From Colius striatus (lineage: Eukaryota > Chordata > Aves > Coliiformes > Coliidae), in contig NC_084761.1 of NCBI RefSeq assembly GCF_028858725.1, positions 21,358,501 to 21,422,500 on the forward strand: a stretch of 64,000 nucleotides of DNA. The letters are read 5' to 3'. The position numbers were made by a program, and so were the translations under genes. Each line of letters begins with the position of its first letter. The first letter of the stretch is position 1. A model generated the notes under the pieces. The model was not told the DNA's origin, made no database searches, and was given only the letters and a program-made list of their open reading frames with translations. Of the stretch, positions 24,101 to 36,300 are shown piece by piece.

Positions 24101-27100
24101 ATTCATTCTGTCTGGCTCATTTAATACAATTTTTCTTACCTTTTTCCTTTCCGTGACATAAAAAATCCTTTCTTTTTTCTGTATCTACATAAGGGCAGTT
24201 CACATTAATTACCTGGCTGTGGTTGTACTTCACTGTAGACATCATCATCTGTCATTGGATATTTTATGTCCTGGAGAGTTCTTGTCAGCATTGTTGGAGT
24301 TTATAATCTTGCAAAACATATAGTATTTGTGGGACACTTGTATAAAGGCAATTTTAAAAGGATAATTTGCTGCCCAGTGACATAATGACTTGCACTTTTC
24401 TATGTGGATCAGGATCACATTTGCTGACACTCTTCTGCATCGAAGAAAGGTAGCAGACTTTACAAAAGTGACATACACTCTCATTTGCTGATATACACTT
24501 CCATTTGCTAAAAATCATCTGGCAGCTCAACTGGGTACAGCAGTGTTCATTTGCTACCTTTGCCGTACCACTAGGGCCTGACTTTTCTTCCACTGAAGGA
24601 GAAAGGAGCTTTCCCACGGGCTGCAGTGACAGCAGGAGAAGAGCAGACACAGATGAGGCTAGGTGTTGGAGAATTTTCTGCATGCTCTGGAAGTGTTTAG
24701 GGAACCGTGTGATATGTGATCCTAAATACAAGGACAAGTAGTTTGTACTTTTGAGTTAGATCCAGATATTTCCAGACATGCAGAGCTACCTACTGACTGT
24801 ACATCTGAGAAAGTACATCTGAATTAGTTCTTCTGGCAAGTATTGAGAGAATGTTGGTGAAATGTGCCTGGATATGGTAGCTTAAGATAGAACTATGCTG
24901 GTAATGTTCCTGCAGCTGTTACTTGGAAAACATCTGTGGTGCTGTGCAGGGGAATCCGTACATCTCTGTTCACACTAGCACAGAGCAATTAATCTTGTGA
25001 AACAAACTAGAAACTACTATTGGGAAGGATATTATGCACCAATGGGCATGAAATGACTAAAGGTAATAATCCTTTGGAAAGAAAGGCAAAAAATGGAATA
25101 TTCTGTTTCTGGCACAGAAAATAGAGTAAGATTGGCAGACTATGTGAGGCTTCTGGGACTCCAACTGCTCGTTATTTGAGAAACAATAACCAATCCACTA
25201 GATTTGAGAGGTGACATTTTTTACACTTACAGTTGGAAAAAAACCTTCTGTCTTTGATAATTTGTGACAGTTTATATTTGTGTAGTCTGATAAAAGGAAG
25301 AATATACTGGTTGATATGTTATTTACAGTTAATGGTTATCCCTATGCAAAGTATAAAAGACATTGCCCCAAATAACTCAATTTTAGCAGAAGAGATACAA
25401 GGAGGTAAACTTAAGAAACCCTGGGAAAGGACAATGTGATGTATTTTGTTTACAGGACGTGGGATAATGAAAGGAATTTTCATCTCCTGAGGCTTTCAAA
25501 TTAACCCATGGTCATTAGAAGGTGTGCTTCCTGAAATGGAATGGCCCGTTGTATTCAAGAGCTCAGACTGGGTAATCTGAGAGGCAAGTGCATAAGGAAC
25601 AGAGAATGCCTTTGGGAACACCACAGAGAATGGCAGAGTGAGAAATGAGACAGGGGATATCTGACTGGTGGACAGAAATTTGTCACTCACTGCTCCTGAG
25701 GCAGGGTTTGTGCTAAGAGATGGTGAAGCATAAGTTGCAGTGTGTGACCTGACACATCATCTCCTAGTAGCCACGTATGAGCTCTGTGGTACAGAATATC
25801 TATACTTGGCTGTTTTACCTGTTTTCTCTCATGATACTTGCATTGTGTGATTAAAAAAAAAGGGAAATCAAGATGAACACATCTTTCTATTGTTTCAGAG
25901 ATGCTTTTTGCAAAGGGTGCTTTGGCTTCTTGGTGTTTAATCCAAACCACATAAAAATGGATTTGCCCCATCTGAAGTATGAAAAGAAATTTAAAATATC
26001 TGTTCCCAGTCCTCATAACTGAATGCCTCCTAGTAAATCATTTTACTCAACAGTTGCCTGGTTCTACTGTGAGAAAAGGGACAGCTCTTTTTTTCTTGGT
26101 TTAACTTTTAATGACTAATTTAAATCCCATTTATATGGAATCCCTATGATTTTGAAAATGCCTTCCGAAATTATCCACAACTACCTTTCTAAAAAAAATA
26201 CTTTAAAGAGCCTTACCTACAACATTGCCTAGAATTATCTTGTCAGTTACATAAAAGAACCCACTTGAAATAAGTGATAAAAATATACAGGGAAGGAAAC
26301 GCACCTTCCAGTAACAAATCATCATTAAAAGAGAACTTGAAGCAAACTGCTAGTTACCTGGTCATGCTTAGACAAGCACAAGGTTATTGAAACATACAGC
26401 TTCCTTTCAGGCAATTTAACTTGCACTGAAGGCAAATTATTGCCATAAAAGCTCTGAAGCACGTTGCTCAGGCATTTGATACAATTCTGTTGACTTCTAG
26501 AAGATTACCCTGCACAGCGATGTCAGTGGGATCAGAATAGGGTTTGCATTTTCAGCTGCTGTTACAAATGCCTCCTGCAACGTCTTCCTCTAGAAAAATG
26601 ATATATGCATCTGATATTATTATCTGAAAAAGACAGGAGGCAAGATTTTTATAGCCTTGAAGGTGCAATATAGATATCTGACAATAGCTATAATTGAAAT
26701 TGGTGAGACTGAGCTGGCTCACAAAGAAGCTTCAAGGGCACTAAGACAAAAGGCACCTAAACCCACTCAGTGCAGAAATCATGAGTAGTAATTGTGTTCA
26801 CTGTCTAAAGTATGAAATATGCCACAGATTTGGAGTCTTTGCTGGCTCCTTTGTTTTTCTCAGTGCATAAAGAGTGGAATTTGAACAAGGTGGGGCAACA
26901 GCAACCTGTGAGAAACAAAACTGCAAATATTCTTGACGTGGCAATGGTGAAGTCATCTGCAAGTGCCTTCCCCTTTTCCCTGTCTGTACGTGAGGGTTTG
27001 CACGGGGGTGGGGTTCACTTCCCCCTTCCTCTTCTCATTCCAGAACCATTTTTAAGGCCTCCAAAATGAGATTTGATGACGTTACAAAACCAGGTTGCAT

Positions 27101-30100
27101 TGAATGCTGTGCTTGCAGGCTTAGCAATTAGCTCCTTAACACCACTCTAGATCTTTTCAGCTCTGTGTAGACAGAGGCCTTCATGAAAATGCAGGCAGAA
27201 AATGAGGGTCGCTGAAGAATGTTGTTCATTCCCCAGCCGTTTCCTCGTGCTCTGTCAGTATCAGAGGTTGTGGATTGCTGTGGTTACCAGCATACCTACA
27301 TGAGCTTGCTCAGAGCAGTGAAATAATAGACAGGGGCCTATCCACAGGGTTATGTCTGGAACAAAATCCTTTTGCATCAGTGAAAATTCTCAGTGAAGAC
27401 CTGGAATTTCCTTCATGAATCAATATTTTAGCACTACAAACAAGACAATTTTTAGCTCTATTTTACAAGTTTTGTGCCAGTTATTGCACAAGGAATAAGA
27501 AGACTTTCTAGGAAAGACCTCTTTCCAGTAGACATTTTGATCTCTCTCTTCTAGTATCCTCACCTAGGCAGTCAGAATTTAGCCGTCTTTATTGTCAGAG
27601 GGGATTCCAAAATGCTGCCTAAGAGGGCCTGACATGAAAAGTGTCTCTAATGAAGCCAGGTGAAATGGATGGAGCGGAGAACACTGCATTAAACCAACCT
27701 AAATTGGATAAAAACAGACCAAATGTTAATCAAGGCAGTCAAAACGGAAGTAGTCCCCTCCAGCGCTTCACATCAACATTTCATCTCCAGGAGCCTGATG
27801 CTGCACCCTTGGTTGTTAGCTGTAGATAGGCCTTGTTTATGCTAGGAAGTTTTGCAATTTAAGTTACACAGATGCACTTCCTCTTGTCCCAGGACTTTGA
27901 CACAGCTGTGCAGCTCTAGGAGTACTTTCACCAATATAATGGCTTAAATATGGTACGTTTTTTTTTCCAGTAAACAAAATAGGTGGTATCAGTACATGGC
28001 AGCTTTATACAAGAATGATACATACTTCCTCTAAATATAAACCACAGCTCTTGGTTATATATAACCAACTTCTTTACATCTGGCCTGTCCCAAAAATGCA
28101 GGCTGCCTGGGTGAAGACACCCTGCTGTCAGCTGTGTGTGGCAGGCCTAGAAGCTTCATAAAGAGCCCAATGGAGAAATGGTGCTTCCAGGCTCACTTTC
28201 TGCAGCATTTCTGGATGCCCATCAAAAAACGGTGTAAGCTTTGCCTGTGCAAAACAAAGCCATTCACCTAAAGAGCCAAGCTGTGCCGTTATCAATTTTC
28301 TTCTGTAGGCTAACTTGCATTTTCCTTTGTGGTGAGCTTCCCCTTCTGTGGAAATTCCTTTCACCTACCCAATTAAGATGCTATTTCTGCACTGGCTTGC
28401 CGTATGTTGCAGCAGCGAGACAAAACATCACCATCTCTAACAGCTTACTTATTAAGTTTCCATTGATTTGTGTTGGGGTCTGGTCAGCTCAAAATATTTT
28501 CTGCTAAATATAGCTCCCTTCTCTTGAGCAAACAAGCTGGGCTTCTTTTTTCTGCAGCCTACCTCCCTAATTTCACCAGCTATTTTGAACTCGGGGTGTG
28601 GTCACCAAGACACTGAAGCACTGTCACTGCTTGTCTCTAGATTTGTTCATGTTGCCAGCGAACCCTTTCCCCGGCGTCAACTTCATGTTTACATTAATCC
28701 TCAATCAACATGCCCTGTTCCCCATCCATCTTTTAATAAATGTAATAAATCTGAATGTATTTATTTATTTATGACTTCTGAACTTGATCAACTTCCACAA
28801 GGACAAAGTGAAGAGTGTGAAATCACACTCCTCTGTGCTGAAGATGGGAGCTGTACCAGTGGGCACGTTTACTCCTGGGGCTACTAGAGGATCAAGTGTC
28901 ACTCGCTTTTAGGGGCTTCTGCCAGAGGAACAGGTTTTAAATTCTGTCACATTTATGAATTGTTTCATCTCCTAGATTTGTTCCCTCACAAAGGGCCTGG
29001 TGAGGGTAAGCCTATGCAAAGGCTTCAGTTTTTGTAGCTTTTGGTCGCCAGGCACTGGTCCCACTGCTACTAAAATCAACAGAATCTGCAAAATATTTCT
29101 CAGATCCATCTGTCTATCTGTACATCTATGCATGTATGTAGCCTTTATGTGTGTTTTCTAACATGTATAATTCTGTTAAAAAATCAAATGTAGACTCTGC
29201 GGTTATTTACTTAAAGAATCAGTTAAACTGAAAACACACAACTGTCAAACCATCCCATTTAATTAAAATAGAGATTGGGTTTTTTTAATGTGATGCCTCT
29301 TAAGGAGTTATGAGAAAATAAGCCAATCTCAACGGGGGAAAGGATTCTCTTGGGCTAATCTCTTTGATTCAGGCTTTCTTGATGTTTGAAACTTCACCCG
29401 TGTTCTCAGATGAGCTCAAATTATGTTTGAAGAAAACGCTAATTCAAGCATGAGCTGTTGTCTCTTCCAACATTGCAGAAAATCAGGATGACAGCCAAAC
29501 TAGACACATTTTATTTCCTCCCAGAATTAGGTACTAAGTCCCTAATCATGATATAGCAGAAGTTTGGTCTTTTGGTAAGAGAACAACTCTGTGACTTCTG
29601 CCCCCCAGTTTTCAGCATTGCTGCTTCCTTGGTGCCACTATCTTCCTTACCAGGATAATGGGATAGCAGTGAGCCACTTGGATTAATTAGTGGCTATAAG
29701 GCATGTGGAGCTCTTTGGTGGAGTGGTTCAAAGGGAAGATTGCTATAAGTGACCCCTGTTGTTCTTTCCTGGGTGTCCAGTTGCTGCGTGGGCAGACTGC
29801 TTGTGTGCAGAGTGTTAATTATGTGTCCCTTCATCATCAAGGTTTGTCATCCTATTTTGGTTTGGAAATCCACATGCCACAAGGCCCAATTAATATCTCT
29901 GATATCATCACCTGCTAGTCAATACACAACTATTCACCATCCATAACTATTACCGATGAGTTGCTGTGCAGACGTCCCAGAATAAGTTTTGCCAAGGTGT
30001 ACTGGAAGATCATTTAGCAAGTTTAAGCAATAAGTTAGTTAAAATAATACCGGTTTAATTTGCTGGCATTGGAAATTCTCACATCACAACTTACTTTGGT

Positions 30101-32130
30101 TTGAACTTTTGTCTTGCAGAATTCAAGGCTTCAGTATAAATCTTTGCTTTTATTAGGATCCCAAAAGATTTCAGATGGGTTCTCCTCCAGTTTTAATTCC
30201 TTTTGTTATTTATTTCACACCAGCCTTCTGGTTCAGTGTAACTCAAGATTTTCCTTGCCAAAGGCTATTGTCACTGTTCCTAAACAATGAGTGCTATACC
30301 ATCTGTAGCTAAGGAATGTATAGCTTTATTTTCACTTACTGCACCTTTAGGTTCCCAAAGAATGTCAGGAAGGAATTGCTATTCTGTAAAGCAGAGCATG
30401 TGACAGGATAGTGTTTTCTCCTAATACTAGAAACATTTATTTCTCTCTCCATGTACACTCTTCCCTTAATCACAAATAAATGCCATACTGAAAGAAAAGG
30501 ATTCCCTGTGGAAATGAAACAAACCCTAGATTTTCTTTCTAGACTTTGCCACGACTCCTCCTTTGCCCACAACATTTGATGGTTCTGACAGGTCCAAACA
30601 GCACAGGGAACAGACCAATTTTCCATTTATTATCCCAAAGATGATCCGTGCCTCACATACAGTAAGGATCCTTGAGGTTTGAGGTAGTTGGTTTTTTTTT
30701 TCTCGATCCTACTCAGGTCTTTGTGACAGATCTCGTTCATTACAGAGAAAGTTGGTGCAGCGATCCTTCTCTCCTGGTGTAGGAAATGGGCCCTTCTGCT
30801 GCAGAACAGCAGAGAAAAGACTGTTGAGCCAGGCTCTTAGCACAGTTTTTTTCCCCTCAAATTACCTGACATTTGGATGATCATTTTGCAGCGTGTTCTG
30901 AGGAACGTCTGTGTTCAAGCAGATGTCAGAATTAGCATTTTTAGAATTGTCACCCAGTGTGTTTACAAAGTGAACATTTTTGCCATTTAGGTAAACTGAG
31001 ATTTGTTCCACTGTCAGGCTTAATACAGCAGTCACAGGAGGAAGAACATCCATACTCCTCTGCAATGGCAAGATACATTTCAGGATGTAGGGAGGAAAAA
31101 AGTGATGATTTCCAAGGTTATTTGGATAACAGAGACTGGAGCTTAGAGCCTCATCCTGTAAACATCACCTAGATGATGCCACTGCAGGGAGTCAGTTTGA
31201 AGTTAGGTCCATTAATCACTAAACAGTAATCACTGTTGTTGAAACTGGAGCATATCCACAACTCTTAAGAGAATATGTGTCAGGAATATCCCCAGGAAAA
31301 GTTGTACGTTTATGGCAAGTTAAGAGCGCTTGTCATCAAAATAAACTCAAAGAAGTCGTTGGCCGTCACCACTGGCATAGCAGACAGGAACTGTGCCTAG
31401 AAATAGAGATCGGCATAGCAACATTTGCTGACTGTTTTGTAGGGAAGGCGGCTTGTTTTTCCAGACTGCGACATTTAATAAACATTTTCTGTTTGTTAGA
31501 ACTGCGGAACCTCACTAGATCAGACTGAATGCTAATCTGGTTTAGTCGCCACCACAGACTTTTGTCTCCAGTATGTACACATTGCCAGTCATCGTGGTTT
31601 CATTGGTTTTGTCCTACGGCATTGGTTCCTTTGTGTTTCTCCATGAAAAATAGACAGAACATGGACCACGATGAAACAGCCCCACAAATCCTCTAGACGA
31701 CGATTTATTTTGCCAGATCCTGTTGTTATCTTGTCATTAGGGCTCCATTAAGCTGCAGGCTGAGAAGCTCTTTGAGGCAACCTCTGACTAGCAGTCAGCT
31801 GGGGGAGGGTGGGGTGTTGCAAGCTGGTCACGCGTTGCCTGTGTTCTACCTGAAGCGTTGGACTTTGGATTCACACTCCAGACAGACTGTGATTATGAAG
31901 CACAACTCCTAAAAGCTCTGAACCACTAGACTGTGAATAAATCTGATTCTCATTTTGAAGCTTTTACTGACGTTTAAATCGAGATGGGTGTCTTAAACCC
32001 TTAAGAGACAGCATGAGGAGAAGGGTCCCACACAAACACCCGGGAGTTACCCCCAGGGGAGCTGAGCAACCTCAGGCCACTCTCCTCGGGGAAGCAGCTC
32101 AGCGTTTGCCTTTATTACAGCAGGAGAAGG
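18160..32130. other. intergenic region between the CCNI and CCNG2 promoters
   Basis: About 14 kb between two divergent CpG islands. Open frames are short and of chance length, and none resembles a known protein. The only recognised repeat is a small CR1 3' end at 23.83 kb. An unassigned stretch at about 19.8-20.05 kb keeps one frame open on the plus strand for a while (readable as DHLKLQRQEVAQVWAQ) but breaks and has no family I can name. A 10-base inverted repeat lies at 31589-31674, just upstream of the CCNG2 island. No tRNA or other RNA gene was seen. Confidence 0.7.
23833..23930 (-). mobile_element. CR1 LINE 3'-end fragment
   Basis: On the plus strand the sequence runs ATAAAATCAAAGAATAAC, then CTGGAAGAGACCTCTGGAGG, then CTGCTCGAAGCAGAGC. 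This is the reverse complement of a worn CR1 3' end. The outer limit at the right is approximate. Confidence 0.75.
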
Positions 32131-32296
32131 CTGTAGGGACGGGAGGCGTTTCTGGGCGGCTGCCATTGGTGTGAGGCCGAGCGACCCACAGCCGACCCCG
32201 CGCACCTTCCCCCGAGGAGCGCCCCCTACCGCGCGCGGCCGGCGGCGGTTGCTACGCCCCGGAGCTGTGGGCGGGGCAGAGGCAGAACTCATCCGG

Positions 32297-32427
32297 CCAA
32301 TCCGCAGAGACCCGCCCTCGGGCGCCGGCCAATCGCTGCGGGTAAACAACACGCCCCCGCGGGGTGGGGAAGGGGCGGGGAGAAGCCGCGCCGTCGGCCA
32401 ATCAGCGGCTGGAAAGCGCGGGCCAAT
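32297..32427 (+). promoter_or_regulatory. CCNG2: four CCAAT boxes (NF-Y type)
   Basis: GGCCAATC occurs four times in the same direction, with CCAAT at 32297, 32329, 32398 and 32423. The first pair is 32 bases apart, close to the three-helix-turn spacing common for paired NF-Y sites. The last two read GGCCAATCAG, the best form of the NF-Y motif. Confidence 0.85.
32342..32349 (+). promoter_or_regulatory. CCNG2: FOXO-type site GTAAACAA
   Basis: GTAAACAA is a full forkhead/FOXO core and lies between the second and third CCAAT boxes. CCNG2 is a known FOXO target in mammals and is induced in quiescence, so a core site in the proximal promoter fits known regulation. Binding is inferred only. Confidence 0.6.
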
Positions 32428-32455
32428 CAGAGCGGGGAAGCGTTTGGGCGGACTT

Positions 32456-32461
32456 TTCAAA
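32456..32461 (+). promoter_or_regulatory. CCNG2: CHR-like element TTCAAA
   Basis: TTCAAA is the reverse complement of the cell-cycle homology region TTTGAA. It sits 33 bases after the last CCAAT box, and a GGGCGG stretch precedes it. This arrangement is seen at promoters bound by MuvB/DREAM complexes. The six-base match alone is weak evidence. Confidence 0.35.
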
Positions 32462-32494
32462 ACAGCTCAGCGCCAGAGCCCCCGCTGCCGCGGC

Positions 32495-32504
32495 CCTTTA
32501 AAGG
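32495..32504 (+). promoter_or_regulatory. CCNG2: TTTAAA element, possible TATA-like box
   Basis: CCTTTAAAGG is a perfect 10-base palindrome in otherwise GC-only surroundings, about 70 bases after the last CCAAT box. It may serve as a weak TATA-like element placing the start near 32530. It also resembles a CArG-type box core, although the GG and CC ends are swapped. Confidence 0.4.
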
Positions 32505-32529
32505 CGCGGTGGGGCCCCGCCTTGGCTCC

Positions 32530-33047
32530 CTCCGCCGGCACCTAGGCTTCCCTCGGCGGGAGCGCGGCTCCGCCCCGCTTTTCGGCGCGCAGCAGCGCCG
32601 CTGGGTGTTTGTGTCTTGCCTTGAGCTCCGCGCCCTCTCGAGGCTCCCCCTGGGTGCTCGGATGGGGGCGGACTACTTTGTTTCTCCGCGGCGCCTCACC
32701 GGCCGGGCCTAGCAGAAACCGCTCCGCGCGGGCCCATCTGCGGGCCGCCAGAACAAAAACAAGGGGGCGGGGCCGCGCCGCCTCTATTTTGATGCGGGGC
32801 CGGGGCGGCGGCGGCTGCTGGGGCCGGGGATGGTGCCGCTGCCGCGGGCAGCGCCGTGACTCGCTGCGGGAGGCGAGCAGGCCCCGGCGCGGGCCGGTGC
32901 GCAGGCGGCCCTGCCTGGATGCGGGGCCAGCGGCGGTGCCGATCCGCGTCCGTGCGGTGACGGGAGCCGGGCTCGCCCCTCCCCGCCGCGGAGAAACCGA
33001 GCGGTGAGGGTCGCGGGGGGCCCGGTGCCCCCTCAGCACCGCCCCAG
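32530..33047 (+). other. CCNG2: CCNG2 exon 1, candidate 5' non-coding exon
   Basis: The 3' edge is a strong donor (CCCCAG, then GTGAGTG, with the GT at 33048). A weaker donor (GCGGTGAGG) lies at about 33003. The 5' edge is a guess from the TTTAAA element. Several upstream ATGs fall inside: 32662-32712, 32792-33007, 32830-32859 and 32919-32960 are short ORFs that end before the main start. Splicing to the acceptor before 33216 would join this leader to the first coding exon. Confidence 0.45.
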
Positions 33048-33134
33048 GTGAGTGTACTGGCAGGGACGGGTCAGTTGCCTTCTGCGGGTGTCTTGTCGGG
33101 CCCCTTTGTTGCCCTCTGCGCAGCTGTGGGTGTT

Positions 33135-33148
33135 CCCCCCCCCCCCCC
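33135..33148. repeat. poly-C run, 14 bases
   Basis: Fourteen C residues lie in the putative CCNG2 intron 1, followed by more C-rich sequence. It may act as part of a pyrimidine tract for an alternative acceptor (CTGCCAG at about 33188). Confidence 0.85.
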
Positions 33149-33242
33149 GGCCCCCGCCTTCCTTTGTCCGGCGGGGGGAGCTGCCAGCTGTTGACGACGT
33201 GCGTTTGCCTTGAAGGTAAAGGCTCCGGAGGCGGGGGAGAAG

Positions 33243-33353
33243 ATGAGCAGCGAAGCGCTGTGGCTTTTCAAGCAGCTGAATCTTCATTTGGAGCAGGAGG
33301 GGCGGTTTCAGCCCCGCGAGAAGGGGCTCAGCCTCATCGAATGCGCAGCCGAG
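33243..33353 (+). CDS. CCNG2: CCNG2 coding exon 1
   Basis: Residues 1-37, starting MSSEALWLFKQLNLHLEQEG and ending IECAAE, phase 0 at the donor GTGAGG. An acceptor-like AAG ends at 33215, and the frame is open from there through KAPEAGEK to the ATG. The region upstream in this frame has a stop at 33192, so without an upstream spliced start the ATG at 33243 is the only choice. Confidence 0.9.
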
Positions 33354-36300
33354 GTGAGGGGGGCCCGGGGAGCTGGGCTGGGGTGGGCGCGGAGGAGGAG
33401 GAGGAGGAGGAGGCAGCTCTCTCAAGGTGCGGAATAGGTGGACTTTTTTAAAAAAGAAGTCTTCGTGCGTTGACTTCGGCAACTTCTTTTCTCTGTAAAC
33501 ACCACTGACCTTTTGTTTTTACTCTGTCTTAATTTGTAGTTATTAACGTGCACTGTATTATCAAAGAACTGTGACCTACAGGGCAAGTTAAATCTTTTAA
33601 GTGTTTCATGTTTCTCTTTCACCTTCGAGTGAACAGAGAATCAAGAGAAGTGAATTATTTTCAATCTCGGGAAAGAAATTTTCAGTTTCTTTGTACTGCT
33701 GCGGGAAAGCTGGGATGTTAAGAAGGCAATTAACAAACGGGGAAATGCGCAGCTTTTCATTACCAGTGTCTAAGGGAATTAACCTAGAATCACTGGATGC
33801 TTAAGAGCAAAAATTAAACTGATCATTAACGTGGAAATGTTTATGATGTGTTTAGGATAGGCTTCTGTTCCTTTGCTTGTGAGTTTTTTGGAAAGGACTT
33901 TAACATTTAACAAAATAAAGTCTCTGAAATCAGTCTACTCATTTGTTGTGAAAGCAGAACTTTTGTTACTTAAACATTGACATACAGGCAGAGGAGAGAA
34001 TAAGCTGAGTTTGGTCATCTCTGTTTCCCTAAGGTCAGGAGTCGCTGTGTATGCACTCACTTGGTAACTGATGTCTTAAAATTTACAAGTGTGTACTTGG
34101 AAATGTGATCGTGCTGGGTATTGCATCAATGAGACTCTGGAACTAGCTGTAATCCATGTAGCTTACGTGTGATTGGAGTCTCAAGTACATAAATGAAGTT
34201 GAGAAATAATTTAAGGAAAAAAAATAACTTGTTCTCTTTGAATGAAGTAAAAGGTGACTCGGGGAGGGGGCAGTCAGAGTTGTCACTGCTGCCACCGAGT
34301 AATTCTGACTTTGCTTCTCTTGCACAGAATGAAAATACTCTGTGCCCGAGACAAAGGAATGCCAAAGTGGAAGATCTTTGGAGTCTGACCAACTTTTTCG
34401 GTTTTGCAACGGAAACCTTTGTTTTGGCTGTTAACATTCTGGACAGATTCTTGGCTCTTATGAAGGTATTTCATGGGGAGAGTTTCTGCTGTAGTGTTAA
34501 CTGGGAATATGTGAGCTTCTTGTGAACTCGTTAGACAAAAAAGGGGAAAGTTGTGATTTAGGACATATGTAATTGTGGCTGTTTACTCAGTATGTGCTAG
34601 CAAAGTTTCTGAAACCTTCCTTTGTAAAACTGAAAGGCAATACAGTAGTTTTTATTTCTAAAAGCAAGTTAACAGCATGATTTATTTCCTCTAATAAGTC
34701 TGTAGCCTTCACCAGGTATATGCAGAAGAAAGGAGGAGTTAAAAGGACTAAAATAGTATTGCGAACAATGTTGAGGTACTGTATTAAAGCTTAGCACTGG
34801 AACTAAGACTGTGATCACTTACTGGATGTTTTTCTTTCAGTGTTTGTGCTGCTTTATTGGCAGACAATCGAAACTAAAACCAGCTCCCCATTATTAAGTT
34901 GGCAGAACAGCCAGAGTTGCATCAGTTCTCTCCTCCGACTGTCCTTGAGGTTGCACAAAACGTTAAGCTGGTACACAGGAGAGAATAGCAGAGGTAGGAG
35001 CAAGTTGTGGAGGGATAGGACTGCCTAGAACAGGCTCAGGCTGGATTTGTGTAGGCTTTAAAGGAGGGTAAGTGAGCACTGTCGCTTGGAGAAGTGGGGT
35101 ATTACAGATCTCAGTGCAATTTACATGTTGTGCAGTGATGTGGAACAGTTTCAATAGAGGGTGCTCAGCTGTCAGGCTTCCCTTCTCTCAGCTTAGCTAT
35201 GGCAGATTGTTATTGCTTTATTGACTCTGCCAGCTGTGTTTTGCTGAAAATTCAGTGATGAAACTAGTTGTAACTCAGTGAGGTATATGAGTGGATTGAT
35301 ATGAGGTCTAGCAGAGATAAGCAAATCTCTTCCTAAGTGAACTGTGACGATTCCAAACGGCTCACGGAGGCTGGGTGAGCTGTTGCTGTTCAAGAAGCAC
35401 AGCGATTATGGTGGGAGGTGAAGTGTTCATAGTGCTGCTTCTTATTTTAAGGTGAAACCGAAGCATTTATCTTGCATTGGAGTTTGTTGTTTCCAACTGG
35501 CTGCCCAAGTAGTCGAAGAAGAATGCAATATTCCATCTGCTCATGAGATCATCCGGATAAGCCAATGTAAATGCACTGTCTCAGACCTGAAACGGATGGA
35601 AAAGATCATTTCAGAAAAGTTGCACTTTGAATTTAAAGCTACTACTGCCTTAACCTTCTTGCACTTGTACCATGCTATTGTACTCTGTCATACCTCAGAA
35701 AGGTGAGTTGGACTGCACGTTGGCAGTGGTCTGTGTGTTTGCTAAGCCCTTTGGCTTCTCAATTGCCTCTTAAATGATTATGATGTCGGCTGCAGAGGAG
35801 GCATCTCCTTAGTTTTTCCTTCCTGACAAATGAATGCTTGTTAATACACTTCCTGCTTCTCTTGGGTGTCTTACAGGAAAGAAGTATTGAATCTTGACAA
35901 ATTAGAAGCACAGCTAAAAGCTTGCAACTGTCGTCTAGTCTTTTCTAAAGCAAAAGTAAGTAGAAGTAACTTGCTTGGACTTCTGGGTGGGTTTTGCTTC
36001 ATGTGATGTTGAGTGGTGTTTTTTGTCCTTCTAGCCCTCTGTCTTGGCCTTGTGCCTTCTCACTCTAGAAGTTCAGACTTTAAAATCGGTTGAGCTGTTT
36101 GAAATCCTTCTACGTGTTCAAAAGCATTCTAAGGTAAATACTCTCCGTGGTGTTAAGAGACTCCTGCTGTCAGTGTATTCTCTTTATGGGTTCTGTTTGG
36201 CGTCAACTGAAATAAGCACTGAAATGGGTCTTTAAGCATCTGTCTGTGACTCCTGGAACTCACACCTTCACTGGTAGAAGGTCAAATGTAAAAACCTGCT

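Larger units (their letters stand above)
32150..33380 (+). promoter_or_regulatory. CCNG2: CpG island and promoter of CCNG2
   Basis: A CpG-dense island of about 1.2 kb begins some 1.1 kb before the CCNG2 start codon and runs into the first coding exon. The promoter part (32260-32510) holds GC boxes (GGGCGGGG at 32269 and GGGGCGGGG at 32372), four CCAAT boxes, a FOXO-type site and a TTTAAA element, all listed separately. Transcription probably starts shortly after 32505, but the exact site cannot be read. Confidence 0.85.
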
